A stretch of 64,000 nucleotides of DNA from Gemmatimonadota bacterium (GCA_028877215.1 JAPPFJ010000019.1:34581-98580); one strand, 5' to 3'. Shown: positions 16,892 through 26,898, counted from the first letter of the stretch. Made by a program: numbers and translations. Notes: a model not told the origin generated them from the letters alone.

Positions 16892-19051
16892 ATGAAGTGG
16901 CCAACGATTTTGAGCGTCACTCTCGTTTTGACGGCTGCTCTGTATGCGCAGAACAGACCTGCGCAGGATTTCGTTCGCTGGAGTCTGCCCGAAGGAGCCG
17001 TCCTGCGTCTTGGCAAGGGAGACACGCGTCTGGTGGTCTGGTCGCCGGACGGCACACGCCTGGCCGTGGGAGGCAACGTCGGAATCTGGCTCTACGATGC
17101 GCGCACGGGGGCGGAAGTCTCCCTGCTCATTGGCCATACGTCGAGAGTCAGTTGTATGGTGTTTACACGGGATGGGTTGACCCTGGCCAGCGGTAGTCAT
17201 GACAATACTGTACGGTTGTGGGACGTGACTACGGGACAGGAGAAAAGCAACATGACAGGACATACCGATTGGGTCAATTCGGTGGCGTTTTCACCGGATG
17301 AGATGACCCTGGCAAGCGGCAGCAATGACCATACGATACGGTTGTGGGACGCGGCCACCGGACAGAAGAAAGGCACCGTGAGAGGGCACAACCGCGCGGT
17401 CGGTCCGGTGGTGTTCTCACCTAATGGTTCGACCCTGGCAAGCGGCAGTTCGGACATGACGGTGCGGTTGTGGGACGTCGCCACCGGGGAGGAGAAACAC
17501 GCCCTCACAGGACATACGAATTCTGTAAGTTCGGTGGTGTTTTCTCCGGATGGGTTGACGCTGGCAAGCGGAAGTAGGGACCACACGGTGCGATTGTGGG
17601 ACGTCGTCGCTGGCCAGGGAAAATACACCCTCACGGGTCATATGGATTGGGTCGGCTCCGTGATATTTTCGCCCGATGGTTTGACCCTGGCAAGCGGCAG
17701 TTCGGACATGACGGTGCGGTTGTGGGACGTCGCCACAGGGGAGGAGAAACACACCCTCACAGGACATACCCACAGGGTCGGTCCCGTGGTGTTTTCGCCG
17801 GATGGAATGACGCTGGCAAGCGGTAGTTACGATAGTACGGTGCGGCTGTGGGACGTGACTACCGGGCAGGGGAAAAACATACTCACGGGACATACGCGAA
17901 CTATCAGATCGGTAGCGTTTTCGCCGGACGGGAGGACGATCGCAAGTGCCAGCTGGGACAACATCGTGCGGTTGTGGGACGTGGCCGCGGGACAGGAAAA
18001 AAACATACTCACTGGCCATTCCAGTGGGGGCAGATCGGTGGTGTTTTCGCCGGATGGGACGACGCTGGCAAGCGGCGGTTCGGACAGAATGGTACGGTTG
18101 TGGGACGCGGCCACAGGGCAGGAAAAACACACCCTCACAGGACATACGTCCTGGGTCAATTCGGTGGTGTTTTCACCTGACGGGGCGACATTGGCAAGCG
18201 GAGGTCGCGACGCTACGGCGCGGTTGTGGGACGTCGCCACAGGACAGGAAAAACACACGCTCACAGGAAATGACAGAAATGTCACTTCGGTGGCGTTTTC
18301 GCCGGATGGGGCGACGCTGGCAAGCGCCAGCTGGGACCATACCGTGCGGTTGTGGGACGTGGCCACAGGACAGGAAAAACACACCCTCGTTAGTCATAAC
18401 GATAATGTCAATTCGGTGGCGTTTTCGCCGGATGGGACGATGTTGGCCAGCGGCGATTGGGACGATACGATACGGCTCTGGGGGGTGGCAACAGGGCAGG
18501 AAGAACACATCCTCACAGGACATAATGATAATGTCAATTCGGTGGTATTTTCGCCGGATGGGGCGACACTGGCAAGCGGAGGCAATGACAATACGGTGCG
18601 GTTGTGGGACGTGGCCACAGGGCAGGAGATAAAAACCCTCACGGGACATACCAATTGGGTTCATTCGGTGGCGTTTTCGCCGGATGGCATGACACTGGCA
18701 AGCGGTAGCCGTCCAGTGCGGTTGTGGGACGTGGCCACAGGACAGGAAAAAGGCACCCTGCCAACGGGGACCCTTTCGTTGGCGTTCTCACCGGATGGGA
18801 CGACCCTGGCAAGCGGCGGCGGCGGGATTCTTCTATGGGATGTTTCACGGTATGTCACGCCCCAGCCGCGTGCTGCCGACTTCGACGGCGACGGCACCGT
18901 AGGTTTCCCCGACTTCCTGCAGTTTGCGTTGCAGTTCGGGCAGAGCCAGGACGACGCAGGATTTGACGCGCGATTTGATCTGGACGGCGACGGCACCGTC
19001 GGGTTCAACGATTTCGTGATCTTCGCTCGCGGCTTCGGCCAGGGTGGTTGA
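16892..19051 (+). CDS. Secreted WD40 protein with dockerin-like tail, copy 4
   Basis: 719 residues from ATG 16892, chosen because it follows GGGGAGGGTATTCAG and starts the signal peptide (MKWPTILSVTLVLTAALYA, cleavage near PAQ). The frame is open further upstream into copy 3, but that part is antisense-like noise. 15 WD40 blades; the last is shortened (ASGGGGILLWD). Blades 4 and 6 are near-identical over about 85 nt and exactly 252 bp (two blades) apart. Tail loops: DFDGDGTVGFPDF and DLDGDGTVGFNDF. The 115-bp gap after copy 3 has no leader box. Closest relative within the array is copy 7 (same first three blades and tail type). Confidence 0.88.
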   Translation: MKWPTILSVTLVLTAALYAQNRPAQDFVRWSLPEGAVLRLGKGDTRLVVWSPDGTRLAVGGNVGIWLYDARTGAEVSLLIGHTSRVSCMVFTRDGLTLASGSHDNTVRLWDVTTGQEKSNMTGHTDWVNSVAFSPDEMTLASGSNDHTIRLWDAATGQKKGTVRGHNRAVGPVVFSPNGSTLASGSSDMTVRLWDVATGEEKHALTGHTNSVSSVVFSPDGLTLASGSRDHTVRLWDVVAGQGKYTLTGHMDWVGSVIFSPDGLTLASGSSDMTVRLWDVATGEEKHTLTGHTHRVGPVVFSPDGMTLASGSYDSTVRLWDVTTGQGKNILTGHTRTIRSVAFSPDGRTIASASWDNIVRLWDVAAGQEKNILTGHSSGGRSVVFSPDGTTLASGGSDRMVRLWDAATGQEKHTLTGHTSWVNSVVFSPDGATLASGGRDATARLWDVATGQEKHTLTGNDRNVTSVAFSPDGATLASASWDHTVRLWDVATGQEKHTLVSHNDNVNSVAFSPDGTMLASGDWDDTIRLWGVATGQEEHILTGHNDNVNSVVFSPDGATLASGGNDNTVRLWDVATGQEIKTLTGHTNWVHSVAFSPDGMTLASGSRPVRLWDVATGQEKGTLPTGTLSLAFSPDGTTLASGGGGILLWDVSRYVTPQPRAADFDGDGTVGFPDFLQFALQFGQSQDDAGFDARFDLDGDGTVGFNDFVIFARGFGQGG

Positions 19052-19371
19052 GACGAATGCGCCGTGGCAGAGCGGGGCCGCGTCGGGCGATCTGATGTGC
19101 AGCCGGCCTGGAGCGGTCGCGGTTCTGTCCGCGATCTGAAGGGAGGTGATTTCGGAATCCACGTCGCGAAAAGTCGGGCCGCTGTACGTTTGCGTGAAGA
19201 GCTAAACGGCTCGGGGCAAGTGCTGAAGGGAAACGTCTCGCTGCTTGACCGGACGAGCAATGTACACAAGCTCTCTAGGTGAACCCATCACTCGCTCCGG
19301 GTCATTACAAAAGTCACATCAGTTACTGTCTCTTCATGCGTTTTATTCATACGTTGGGGGAGGGCATCAAG
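19052..19371 (+). other. WD40 leader cassette between copies 4 and 5
   Basis: 320 bp without a gene. The first part (19052-19138) is about 90% identical by eye to 29077-29162 after copy 8; then comes the leader box (19139-19150), GGCTCGGGGCAAGTGCTGAA, CACATCAGTTACTGTCTCTTCATG and the ribosome-binding leader. Confidence 0.6.
19139..19225 (+). repeat. Leader box repeat
   Basis: AAGGGAGGTGAT followed by TTCGGAATCCACGTCG, a CTGTACGTTTGCGTGAAGAG tract and GGCTCGGGGCAAGTGCTGAA, collinear with the other copies. Confidence 0.65.
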
Positions 19372-21459
19372 ATGAAGAAGCTCACGATTTTATGTCTCAA
19401 TCTTGTATCGATGGCTGTCTTGCTGGCGCAGAACAGCAACGCGCAGGACTACAATCGCTGGAATCTGCCCCAAGGGGCACTCATGCGGTTGGGTAAAGGA
19501 AACGTGCTCGACGTGGCGTGGTCGCCGGACCGCACGCGCCTGGCAACGGGGGGCACCGCCGGCATCTGGCTCTACGATGCGGAAACCGGGACGGAGATTT
19601 CCCTGATCACCGGACATTCGTTCAGGGTCAATGCGGTTGCGTTTTCACCCGATGGTCTTACACTGGCAAGTGGCAGCAGGGACGATACGGTGCGGTTGTG
19701 GGACGTGGCCACGGGAGAGGAAAAAAGCATCCTCACGGGACACAGGTACGACGTGGAGGCGGTGGCATTCTCGCCCGATGGAGCGACGGTGGCAAGCGGC
19801 AGTCGCGACGGCACGGTTCGGGTGTGGGACGTGGAATCGGGACAGGAACAACACAGACTGATCAACGAAAAGTACACGAATGAGTATAGTAACCCCTGGG
19901 TCGTGTCGGTGGCGTTTTCGCCCGATGGAGCCACGCTGGCCAGCGCCAGCCGGGACAGTACCGTGCGGGTGTGGGACGTGGCCACAGGGGAGGAAAAACA
20001 CACGCTCACGGGACATACCCACGGGGTCTATTCGGTGGCATTTTCGCCGGATGGTGCGACCCTGGCAAGCGGTAGCTACGACAGTACAGTGCGGTTGTGG
20101 GACGTGGAAACGGGACAGGAAAAGTACACCCTAGAAGGACATAGCCATTGGGTGTATTCGGTCGTGTTTTCGCCCGATGGAACCACGCTGGCAAGCGCCA
20201 GTCGGGACAGTACCGTACGGGTGTGGGACGCTGAAACAGGGCATGTGAAATACACCCTCACAGGTCATGAGTCCAGAGTCCGGTCGGTCGCGTATTCGCA
20301 GGACGGGATGAGCCTGGCAAGCCACACATTCGACAATACGGTGCGACAGTGGGACGTGGAAACCGGGCTGGAAAAGGGCGCCCTCAGACTTGAAGGGCAT
20401 ACCTCCAACGTCAATTCGGTTGTGTATTCGCCGGACGGGAAGATGCTGGCAAGCGGCGGTAGCGACCGCATGGTCCGGTTGTGGAACCTGGAAACCGGGC
20501 AGGATGTACGCACCTTCGCAGGACATACCCGCTATATCCAATCGGTGGCGTTTTCGCCGGATGGATTGACCTTGGCAAGCGGCGGCGGCTATCGGGACGA
20601 TACGGTGCGGTTGTGGGAGGTGGAGACAGGGCACGAGAAACACATCCTCGCGGGACATTCCGGCACTGTCGAGTCGGTGGCGTTCTCGCCGGATGGCTTG
20701 ACGCTGGCAACCGCTGGCGGCTATCGGGACAGTACGGTGAGGGTGTGGGACGTGACCACAGGGCACGAGAAACACATCCTCACAGCACATACCAATAAAG
20801 TCGGGACAGTAGCGTTTTCACCGGATGGCTTGACGCTCGCAAGCGCTGGTGGAGACAGCACCGTGCGGTTGTGGGACGTGGCCACAGGGCAGGAGATACA
20901 CACCCTCACAGGATATACCCGCTATATCCAATCGGTGGCGTTTTCGCCCGATGGGAGGACGCTGGCAAGCGCAGACATTGGCGGTACAGTGCGGCTATGG
21001 GACGTGGCCACGTGGCACGAGAAAAACACACTCACTGGCGAGAATTTCTGGTCGTTGGCGTTTTCGCCGGATGGGATGACGCTCGCAACCGGCAGTCCGT
21101 ACAAGGCGGTATGGCTGTGGGACGTGGCCACCGGGCAGAATATACGCGCCCTCACGGGACATACCGATCCGATCAATTCGGTAGCGTATTCACCGGGTGG
21201 GAAAACGCTGGCAAGCGCCAGTTACGACGGTACGATTCTGCTGTGGGACGTCTCGTCACGTGCCGCGCTGCAACCCCTTGCCGCCGACTTCGACGGCGAC
21301 GGCACCGTGGGCTTTACGGACTTTCTGCAGTTCGCCGCGCAGTACGGGCTGAGCTGGGGAGATGCAGGATATGACGCGCGATTCGACCTGGACGGCGACG
21401 GCGAGGTCGGTTCCGCCGATTTGTGGATCTTCCAGAAAAGCTTCGGCCGGGGTGGATGA
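19372..21459 (+). CDS. Secreted WD40 double-propeller protein with dockerin-like tail, copy 5
   Basis: 695 residues from ATG 19372 (after GGGGGAGGGCATCAAG), with signal peptide MKKLTILCLNLVSMAVLLA and cleavage near AQD. 14 WD40 blades. It carries the insert LINEKYTNEYSNPW between blades 3 and 4, as in copy 3, and blades 9-10 with a two-residue longer turn (GGGYRDDTVRLWE). The last 204 nt of coding sequence before the terminal codons (21250-21453) differ from copy 3 (16567-16770) at a single base. That is far more similar than the blades, so the tail was recently exchanged. Tail loops: DFDGDGTVGFTDF and DLDGDGEVGSADL. Confidence 0.88.
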   Translation: MKKLTILCLNLVSMAVLLAQNSNAQDYNRWNLPQGALMRLGKGNVLDVAWSPDRTRLATGGTAGIWLYDAETGTEISLITGHSFRVNAVAFSPDGLTLASGSRDDTVRLWDVATGEEKSILTGHRYDVEAVAFSPDGATVASGSRDGTVRVWDVESGQEQHRLINEKYTNEYSNPWVVSVAFSPDGATLASASRDSTVRVWDVATGEEKHTLTGHTHGVYSVAFSPDGATLASGSYDSTVRLWDVETGQEKYTLEGHSHWVYSVVFSPDGTTLASASRDSTVRVWDAETGHVKYTLTGHESRVRSVAYSQDGMSLASHTFDNTVRQWDVETGLEKGALRLEGHTSNVNSVVYSPDGKMLASGGSDRMVRLWNLETGQDVRTFAGHTRYIQSVAFSPDGLTLASGGGYRDDTVRLWEVETGHEKHILAGHSGTVESVAFSPDGLTLATAGGYRDSTVRVWDVTTGHEKHILTAHTNKVGTVAFSPDGLTLASAGGDSTVRLWDVATGQEIHTLTGYTRYIQSVAFSPDGRTLASADIGGTVRLWDVATWHEKNTLTGENFWSLAFSPDGMTLATGSPYKAVWLWDVATGQNIRALTGHTDPINSVAYSPGGKTLASASYDGTILLWDVSSRAALQPLAADFDGDGTVGFTDFLQFAAQYGLSWGDAGYDARFDLDGDGEVGSADLWIFQKSFGRGG

Positions 21460-21610
21460 GGCGCCGGGGCCTTGTCGGAACGATACCGCTCCAGGTCTGC
21501 ATGATTGCCTGGAACCCCCTGCCTTCGAGCGAGTTTCCGGCATGAGAGCTGAAGTCTTGACCGAGCTCTGTTTAGACATATCATCGATCACCCAATCCGG
21601 CCGCGTCTGG

Positions 21611-21670
21611 AAAGGAGGTGATAACTGGCATCCACGCTGATAAACGTCTGACCGTCGTACGGCTACTTTA
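21611..21670 (+). repeat. Leader box repeat (truncated)
   Basis: AAAGGAGGTGAT followed by a short collinear stretch (GGCATCCACGCTGATAAACG, then CGTACGGCTACTT); the GGCTCGGGGCAAGT part is missing. Confidence 0.6.
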
Positions 21671-21727
21671 ACGCTATGATCGCATGTACAAGTGGTTAAT
21701 GCCGGCCACGAATCTGATCGCGATCTG

Positions 21728-21800
21728 AAAGGAGGTGATATTGGAATCCAAATTGTCAAACGTCTGGCCGCAGTACCTACGTGATAGACTACGTTTCAGA
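21728..21800 (+). repeat. Leader box repeat (truncated)
   Basis: AAAGGAGGTGAT preceded by GATCGCGATCTG, the same flank as at 9230-9242, and followed by ATTGGAATCCAAATTGTCAA; the distal part has diverged. Confidence 0.6.
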
Positions 21801-21993
21801 GCAATTGCTGATCTGACACGTTCTACGGTGGAAACGGTCGAGGAATGTGGTCGAACGAAGTACACCGGGTCTCAACATATCGACATCACTCGCACCATGT
21901 CGTTAAAGAATCACATCAGTCACAGTCTCCTGATGTCTCTTAATCAGCCTTAATTCATCGATAACCATCGTCATTCATAGTCCGGGGGTACAG

Positions 21994-24024
21994 ATGAAAA
22001 AGCAAACGATCTTGAGTCTCATTCTTCTTACGACGGCTGTCTTGTTTGCACAATTCGCCCACGCACAGGAGTATAATCGCTGGAGCTTGCCCGAAGGAGC
22101 CCTCTTGCGATTGGGCAAGGGAAGCACGAACGCGGTGGACTGGTCGCCGGACGGCACGCGCCTGGCTGTGGGGGGAAGCCTCGGCATCTGGATCTACGAT
22201 GCCAGCACGCACGCCGAAATTTCCCTGCTCACGGGCTATAGCGTCAGTTCGGTGGCGTTTTCCCCGGATGGGATGATGCTGGCGAGCGGTGGCCGTACGG
22301 TGGTGTTGTGGGACGTGGCTACAGGACAAGAGAAAAGCACGCTGGAAGGACATACCATTGGGATCACTTCGTTGGCTTTCTCGCCGGATGGGATGACGCT
22401 GGCGAGCGGTAGCTGGGACAAGACGGCGCGGTTGTGGGACCTGGCAACGGGCAAGGAAAAACACACCCTTATAGGACATACCCGAGGGGTCTATTCAGTG
22501 GCGTTTTCGCCGGATGGGACGACCCTGGCAAGCGGCAGCAGTGACGATACGGTGGTGTTGTGGGACGCGGCCACAGGCCAGAAAAAAAACACCCTCACAG
22601 GACATGAAGATTATGTCAGTTCTGTGGCGTTTTCGCCGGATGGGACGACCCTGGCAAGCGGCAGCGGTGACAAGACGGTGGTGTTGTGGGACGCGACCAC
22701 AGGGGATCAAGAAAACACTCTCACAGGATATACCCGCGCGGTCAGGTCGGTTGAATTCTCGCCTGACGGGACGATGTTGGCAACCGGGAGTTTGTACTAT
22801 ACGGTGAAGGTGTGGGACGTGGCTACCGGGCAGTTAATCAACACCCTGCAAGGTCATTCCCACCGTGTGATGTCGGTGGTGTTTTCGCCGGAAGGGACGA
22901 CTCTAGCGAGCGCCAGTGGTGACAACACGGTGCGGTTGTGGGACGTGGCGGCGGGGCAGGAAATCAGAACCCTGACAGGACATAATGGGTCTGTCAGTTC
23001 GGTGGCGTTTTCGCCGGATGGTCGGACCCTGGCGCGCGGCAGTTGGGACAATGAGGTGGTATTGTGGGACGCGGCCACGGGGCAGGAGAAAAGCAACCTG
23101 GCACATACCGATTGGGTTAGTTCGGTTGTATATTCACCGGATGGTCAGACCCTGGCGAGCGGTAGCAGGGGCGTAGTGTGGTTGTGGGACGTGGCCACAG
23201 GGCAGGAAATAAGCACCGTGAGAGCACATACGTATAGTGCCAATTCAGTGGTGTTTTCACCGGACGGCACGACCCTGGCAAGCGGCGGTGGTGACAATAC
23301 GGTGCGGTTGTGGGACGCGGCCACAGGGCAGGAAAAACACGTGCTCACAGGACATACGGACGACGTCAATTCGGTGGCGTTTTCGCCGGATGGAACGACG
23401 CTGGCAAGCGGTAGTTCCGACCAGATGGTGCGGTTGTGGGACGTGGCCACAGGGCAGGAGAAAGGCACCCTGACGGGACATACCCACGATGTCAATTCAG
23501 TCGTGTTTTCAGGGGATGGGACGATGTTGGCCAGCGGTAGTTCGGACAAGACGGTACGGTTGTGGGACGTGGCCACAGGGCAGGAAATAAGCGTACTCGC
23601 ACAGCATATGTCCTGGATCTATTCCGTCGTGTTTTCGCCGGACGGAAGGACGCTGGCAAGCGGCGGCTCGGACCAGACGGTGCGATTCTGGGACTTGGCC
23701 ACGGGGCAGGAAAAAGGCGCATTGGCAGGACATACCGGTACTGTACGTTCGGTCGTGTTTTCTCCGGATGGGATGAGACTGGCAAGCGGTAGCAGCACGA
23801 TTCTTCTGTGGGATGTGTCCCGGTATGTTACGACCCAGCCCCTTGCCGCTGACTTCGACGGCGACGGCACCGTGGCCTTTCCCGACTTTCTGCAGTTCGC
23901 GTCGCGGTTCGGTCAGAGCCGGGGCGACGCCGGGTTTGACGTGCGGTTCGACCTGGACGGCGACGGTACCGTCGGCTTCAACGATTTCGTGATCTTTGCA
24001 CGCAGCTTCGGCCAGGGCTCGTGA
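21994..24024 (+). CDS. Secreted WD40 double-propeller protein with dockerin-like tail, copy 6
   Basis: 676 residues, the shortest copy. Signal peptide MKKQTILSLILLTTAVLFA, cleavage near HAQ. 14 WD40 blades, several of them trimmed: blade 2 starts LLTGYSVSS and ends SGGRTVVLWD, blade 8 to 9 lacks the TG of the usual TGH (EKSNLAHTDW), and blade 14 ends GSSTILLWD. Several blades end VVLWD instead of VRLWD. Tail loops: DFDGDGTVAFPDF and DLDGDGTVGFNDF. The start follows a slightly different ribosome site, GGGGGTACAG. Same presumed extracytoplasmic binding role as the neighbours. Confidence 0.88.
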   Translation: MKKQTILSLILLTTAVLFAQFAHAQEYNRWSLPEGALLRLGKGSTNAVDWSPDGTRLAVGGSLGIWIYDASTHAEISLLTGYSVSSVAFSPDGMMLASGGRTVVLWDVATGQEKSTLEGHTIGITSLAFSPDGMTLASGSWDKTARLWDLATGKEKHTLIGHTRGVYSVAFSPDGTTLASGSSDDTVVLWDAATGQKKNTLTGHEDYVSSVAFSPDGTTLASGSGDKTVVLWDATTGDQENTLTGYTRAVRSVEFSPDGTMLATGSLYYTVKVWDVATGQLINTLQGHSHRVMSVVFSPEGTTLASASGDNTVRLWDVAAGQEIRTLTGHNGSVSSVAFSPDGRTLARGSWDNEVVLWDAATGQEKSNLAHTDWVSSVVYSPDGQTLASGSRGVVWLWDVATGQEISTVRAHTYSANSVVFSPDGTTLASGGGDNTVRLWDAATGQEKHVLTGHTDDVNSVAFSPDGTTLASGSSDQMVRLWDVATGQEKGTLTGHTHDVNSVVFSGDGTMLASGSSDKTVRLWDVATGQEISVLAQHMSWIYSVVFSPDGRTLASGGSDQTVRFWDLATGQEKGALAGHTGTVRSVVFSPDGMRLASGSSTILLWDVSRYVTTQPLAADFDGDGTVAFPDFLQFASRFGQSRGDAGFDVRFDLDGDGTVGFNDFVIFARSFGQGS

Positions 24025-24375
24025 GGTGCCGTGTCAGAACGAGTTTTGGCCAGTCGATCGCCTGAGCATTCGGTTCATGCTGCTCGCAGCCCTGTCCACG
24101 TTTGGAAAGGAGGTGATATTGGAATCCACGCCGCTGGACGTTTCGACGTTGTACGTTTACATGAGAAGCTATGGCTCGGGGCAAGTGCTGAAAGGAAACG
24201 TGGCGCTGCTGAGCGCAGGAGCCATTCCGCCGAACGATACAAACCGGTTTTTCCATAACGCCATTTCTCACTCCAAGTCATAAAAGTGTTCACATCAGTC
24301 ACCGAATCTTTATGTGTTCGAATCAGCCATAATTCACGCTTAATCACCGCATTCATAGTCAGGGAGGGCATTCAG
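24025..24375 (+). other. WD40 leader cassette between copies 6 and 7
   Basis: 351 bp without a gene. From about 24106 to 24375 it is closely similar (about 90% by eye) to 29163-29452 before copy 9, including ATTCCGCCGAACGATACAAA and CATAGTCAGGGAGGGCATTC. Confidence 0.65.
24106..24200 (+). repeat. Leader box repeat
   Basis: AAAGGAGGTGAT, then ATTGGAATCCACG, TTGTACGTTTACATGAGAAG, and GGCTCGGGGCAAGTGCTGAA; one of the best preserved copies. Confidence 0.7.
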
Positions 24376-26541
24376 ATGAAGAGCTCAACGGTTTTGGGCC
24401 TCGTTCTTTTTTTTGTGACTGTTTTGTCTGCATCGAACAGCCGCGCACAGGATTACCTTCGCTGGGGACTGCCCGAAGGGGCACTGCTGCGCCTTGGGAA
24501 AGGCGACACGCGGGTGGTGGCCTGGTCTCCGGACGGCAAGCGCCTGGCGGTGGCAGGCAGCGTCGGCATCTGGCTCTACGATGCCGGCACCGGGGCGGAA
24601 GTTTCCCTGCTCACGGGCCATACTTCCAGAATCAGCAGTATGATATTTTCGCGTGATGGGCTGACCCTGGCGAGCGGCAGTCATGACCATACGGTGCGGT
24701 TGTGGGACGTGAACGCGGGTCAGGAGAAGAGCACCCTAACAGGACATACCGATTGGGTCAACGCAGTGGCGTTTTCCCCTGATGAGAGGACGCTGGCAAG
24801 TGGCAGCAATGACCATACGGCGACGTTATGGGACGTGGCCACGGGGCAGAAAATACACACCCTCACAGGACATACCCATACCGTCGGTTCGGTGGTGTTT
24901 TCGCGTGATGGAAAGACCCTGGCAAGCGGCAGTGGTGACATGACGGTGCGGTTGTGGGACGTAGCCTCGGGGCAGGCAACAGACACCCTCGCAGGACATA
25001 CCAATACTGTCAGTTCAGTGGCGTATTCTCCAGATGGGATGACTCTGGCAAGCGGCAGTCGTGACATGACGGTGCGGTTGTGGGACGCGGCCACAGGGCG
25101 CAATGAAAACACCCTCACAGGACACACGTCCTCGGTCACTTCCGTGGTGTTTTCGCCGGATGGGACGACGCTGGCGAGTGCCAGTAATGACAGTACCGTA
25201 CGATTATGGGACGTGGCTGCGGGGCACGAAAAATCAACCCTTAAAGGACATACAAACAGAGTCTATCTTGCGGTGTTTTCGCCCGACGGGACGACGCTGG
25301 CAAGCGGAGGTCGCGACGGTACGGTGCGTCTTTGGGACGTGGCTACAGCGCAGGAGAGACACACCCTCACAGGGCATACGAGGACCATCACGTCGGTCGC
25401 TTTTTCTCCAGACGGCACGACGCTGGCGAGTGTCGGCTGGGACAATACGGTGCGGCTGTGGGACGTGGACTCCGGGCGGGGGAAGGACATCTTCACAGGA
25501 CATTCGAGTGGTGGCCGGTCGGTGGTGTATTCGCCGGATGGGGCCATGCTGGCAAGTGCTGGTTCTGACCAGACGGTACGGTTGTGGGACGTGGACTCCG
25601 GACGGGAAATAGGCGCCCTTACGGGACACAGGGGCTGGGTCAGGTCGGTGGTATTTTCGCCGGACGGGACGATGCTGGCAAGTTCCGGGAATGACCGAAC
25701 GGTAAGGCTGTGGGACGTGGCCTCGGGGCAGGAATTAAGCACGCTCACAGGACATACGTCCTGGGTCACATCGGTGGTATTTTCGCCGGACGGGGCGATG
25801 CTGGCAAGTTCCGGCTGGGACAATACGTTGCGGTTGTGGGACGTGGCCTCGGGGCAGGAAACACACACCCTCACAGGTCATATGCAGACAATCAGATCGG
25901 TTGCGTTTTCGCCGGATGGGAGTACGTTGGCAAGCGGCGGTGGCGACGAATCGGTACGGTTGTGGGACGTGGCCTCAAGACAGGTACGAGACACCCTCAC
26001 AGGACATAACGGCACTGTCAACTCCGTGGCGTTTTCGCCGGACGGTGCAACGCTGGCAAGCGGAGGTAATGACAATACGGTACGGCTGTGGGACGTGGCT
26101 GCCGGGCAGGAAATAAGCACACTTACAGGACACACAAATTGGATCTATACCGTGGCGTTTTCGCCGGATGGAATGACCCTGGCCAGCGGGGCCGTGGACC
26201 TTACGGTCCGGTTGTGGGACGTTGCCACCGGGCAGGAAAAAGGCTCCCTTCCAACGGGGACTCTTTCGGTGGCGTTTTCGCCGGATGGAATGAACCTGGC
26301 CAGCGGCGGCGGTGGGATTCTTCTGTGGGATGTGTCGCCGTTTGTGACACGTCAACCCCTTGCTACCGACTTCGACGGCGACGGCACCGTGGGCTTCCCG
26401 GACTTCCTGCAGTTTGCGTCGCAGTTCGGTCAGAGCCAGGACGACGCCGGGTTTGACGCGCGTTTCGATCTGGACGGCGACGGCGAGGTCGGGTTCAACG
26501 ACTTCGTGATCTTCGCACGCAGCTTCGGCAAGGGTTCATGA
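24376..26541 (+). CDS. Secreted WD40 protein with dockerin-like tail, copy 7
   Basis: 721 residues from ATG 24376 (after AGTCAGGGAGGGCATTCAG). Signal peptide MKSSTVLGLVLFFVTVLSA, cleavage near RAQ. 15 WD40 blades, the last shortened (ASGGGGILLWD) and preceded by LPTGTLSVAFSPDG, as in copy 4. Many blades carry the VASGQ or VDSGR variant instead of VATGQ. A segment near 25086-25160 is nearly identical to 30043-30115 in copy 9 (GRNENTLTGHTSSVTSVVF) although the genes differ elsewhere. Tail loops: DFDGDGTVGFPDF and DLDGDGEVGFNDF. Confidence 0.88.
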   Translation: MKSSTVLGLVLFFVTVLSASNSRAQDYLRWGLPEGALLRLGKGDTRVVAWSPDGKRLAVAGSVGIWLYDAGTGAEVSLLTGHTSRISSMIFSRDGLTLASGSHDHTVRLWDVNAGQEKSTLTGHTDWVNAVAFSPDERTLASGSNDHTATLWDVATGQKIHTLTGHTHTVGSVVFSRDGKTLASGSGDMTVRLWDVASGQATDTLAGHTNTVSSVAYSPDGMTLASGSRDMTVRLWDAATGRNENTLTGHTSSVTSVVFSPDGTTLASASNDSTVRLWDVAAGHEKSTLKGHTNRVYLAVFSPDGTTLASGGRDGTVRLWDVATAQERHTLTGHTRTITSVAFSPDGTTLASVGWDNTVRLWDVDSGRGKDIFTGHSSGGRSVVYSPDGAMLASAGSDQTVRLWDVDSGREIGALTGHRGWVRSVVFSPDGTMLASSGNDRTVRLWDVASGQELSTLTGHTSWVTSVVFSPDGAMLASSGWDNTLRLWDVASGQETHTLTGHMQTIRSVAFSPDGSTLASGGGDESVRLWDVASRQVRDTLTGHNGTVNSVAFSPDGATLASGGNDNTVRLWDVAAGQEISTLTGHTNWIYTVAFSPDGMTLASGAVDLTVRLWDVATGQEKGSLPTGTLSVAFSPDGMNLASGGGGILLWDVSPFVTRQPLATDFDGDGTVGFPDFLQFASQFGQSQDDAGFDARFDLDGDGEVGFNDFVIFARSFGKGS

Positions 26542-26898
26542 GGCAAACGCGCCGTGTCAAAACCGGTGGCGCCAGGCGATCGGTCGCGCCTGCGGTGCAG
26601 GTCTCGCGGAGGACGGCTGACTTAGGAAAGGAGGTGATTGCTGGAATTCATGCCGATAGACGTTTCGAGGTTGTACGTATACGTGACAAGCTATGGCTCG
26701 GGGCAAGCGTCGAAATGACACGACGTGCAATGGGAGCGGACGCAAGTTGCGGTCGATCAATGCGCACAACGTCTCTCCATATCCAGATCAATCGCTTCAA
26801 GTCACAAAGTGTGTCACATCAGTCGCAGAATCTTCTTGCTGTTTTGTCGTAGTTTATCCGAACACACACAGTATGTGTTTGTCAGGGAGGATTTTCAA
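26542..26898 (+). other. WD40 leader cassette between copies 7 and 8
   Basis: 357 bp without a gene: leader box at 26627-26638, CACATCAGTCGCAGAATCTTC near 26816, and TCAGGGAGGATTTTCAA before the start codon. Confidence 0.6.
26627..26712 (+). repeat. Leader box repeat
   Basis: AAAGGAGGTGAT, then TGCTGGAATTCATGCCGATA, TTGTACGTATACGTGACAAG, and ATGGCTCGGGGCAAG; collinear with the copies at 24106 and 29163. Confidence 0.68.

Larger units (their letters stand above)
21460..21993 (+). other. WD40 leader cassette between copies 5 and 6 (double)
   Basis: 534 bp without a gene. Contains two leader boxes, 21611-21622 and 21728-21739, then AATCACATCAGTCACAGTCTC and a ribosome-binding leader (TCATAGTCCGGGGGTACAG). 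Confidence 0.6.

Noticed and set aside
24106..24200. Small protein starting at GTG within AAAGGAGGTGATATTGG
   Set aside because: The GTG overlaps the SD core, spacing is impossible, and the frame is broken in several copies (stops or shifts at 19200, 21670 and 26640). Conservation is of DNA, not of one frame.
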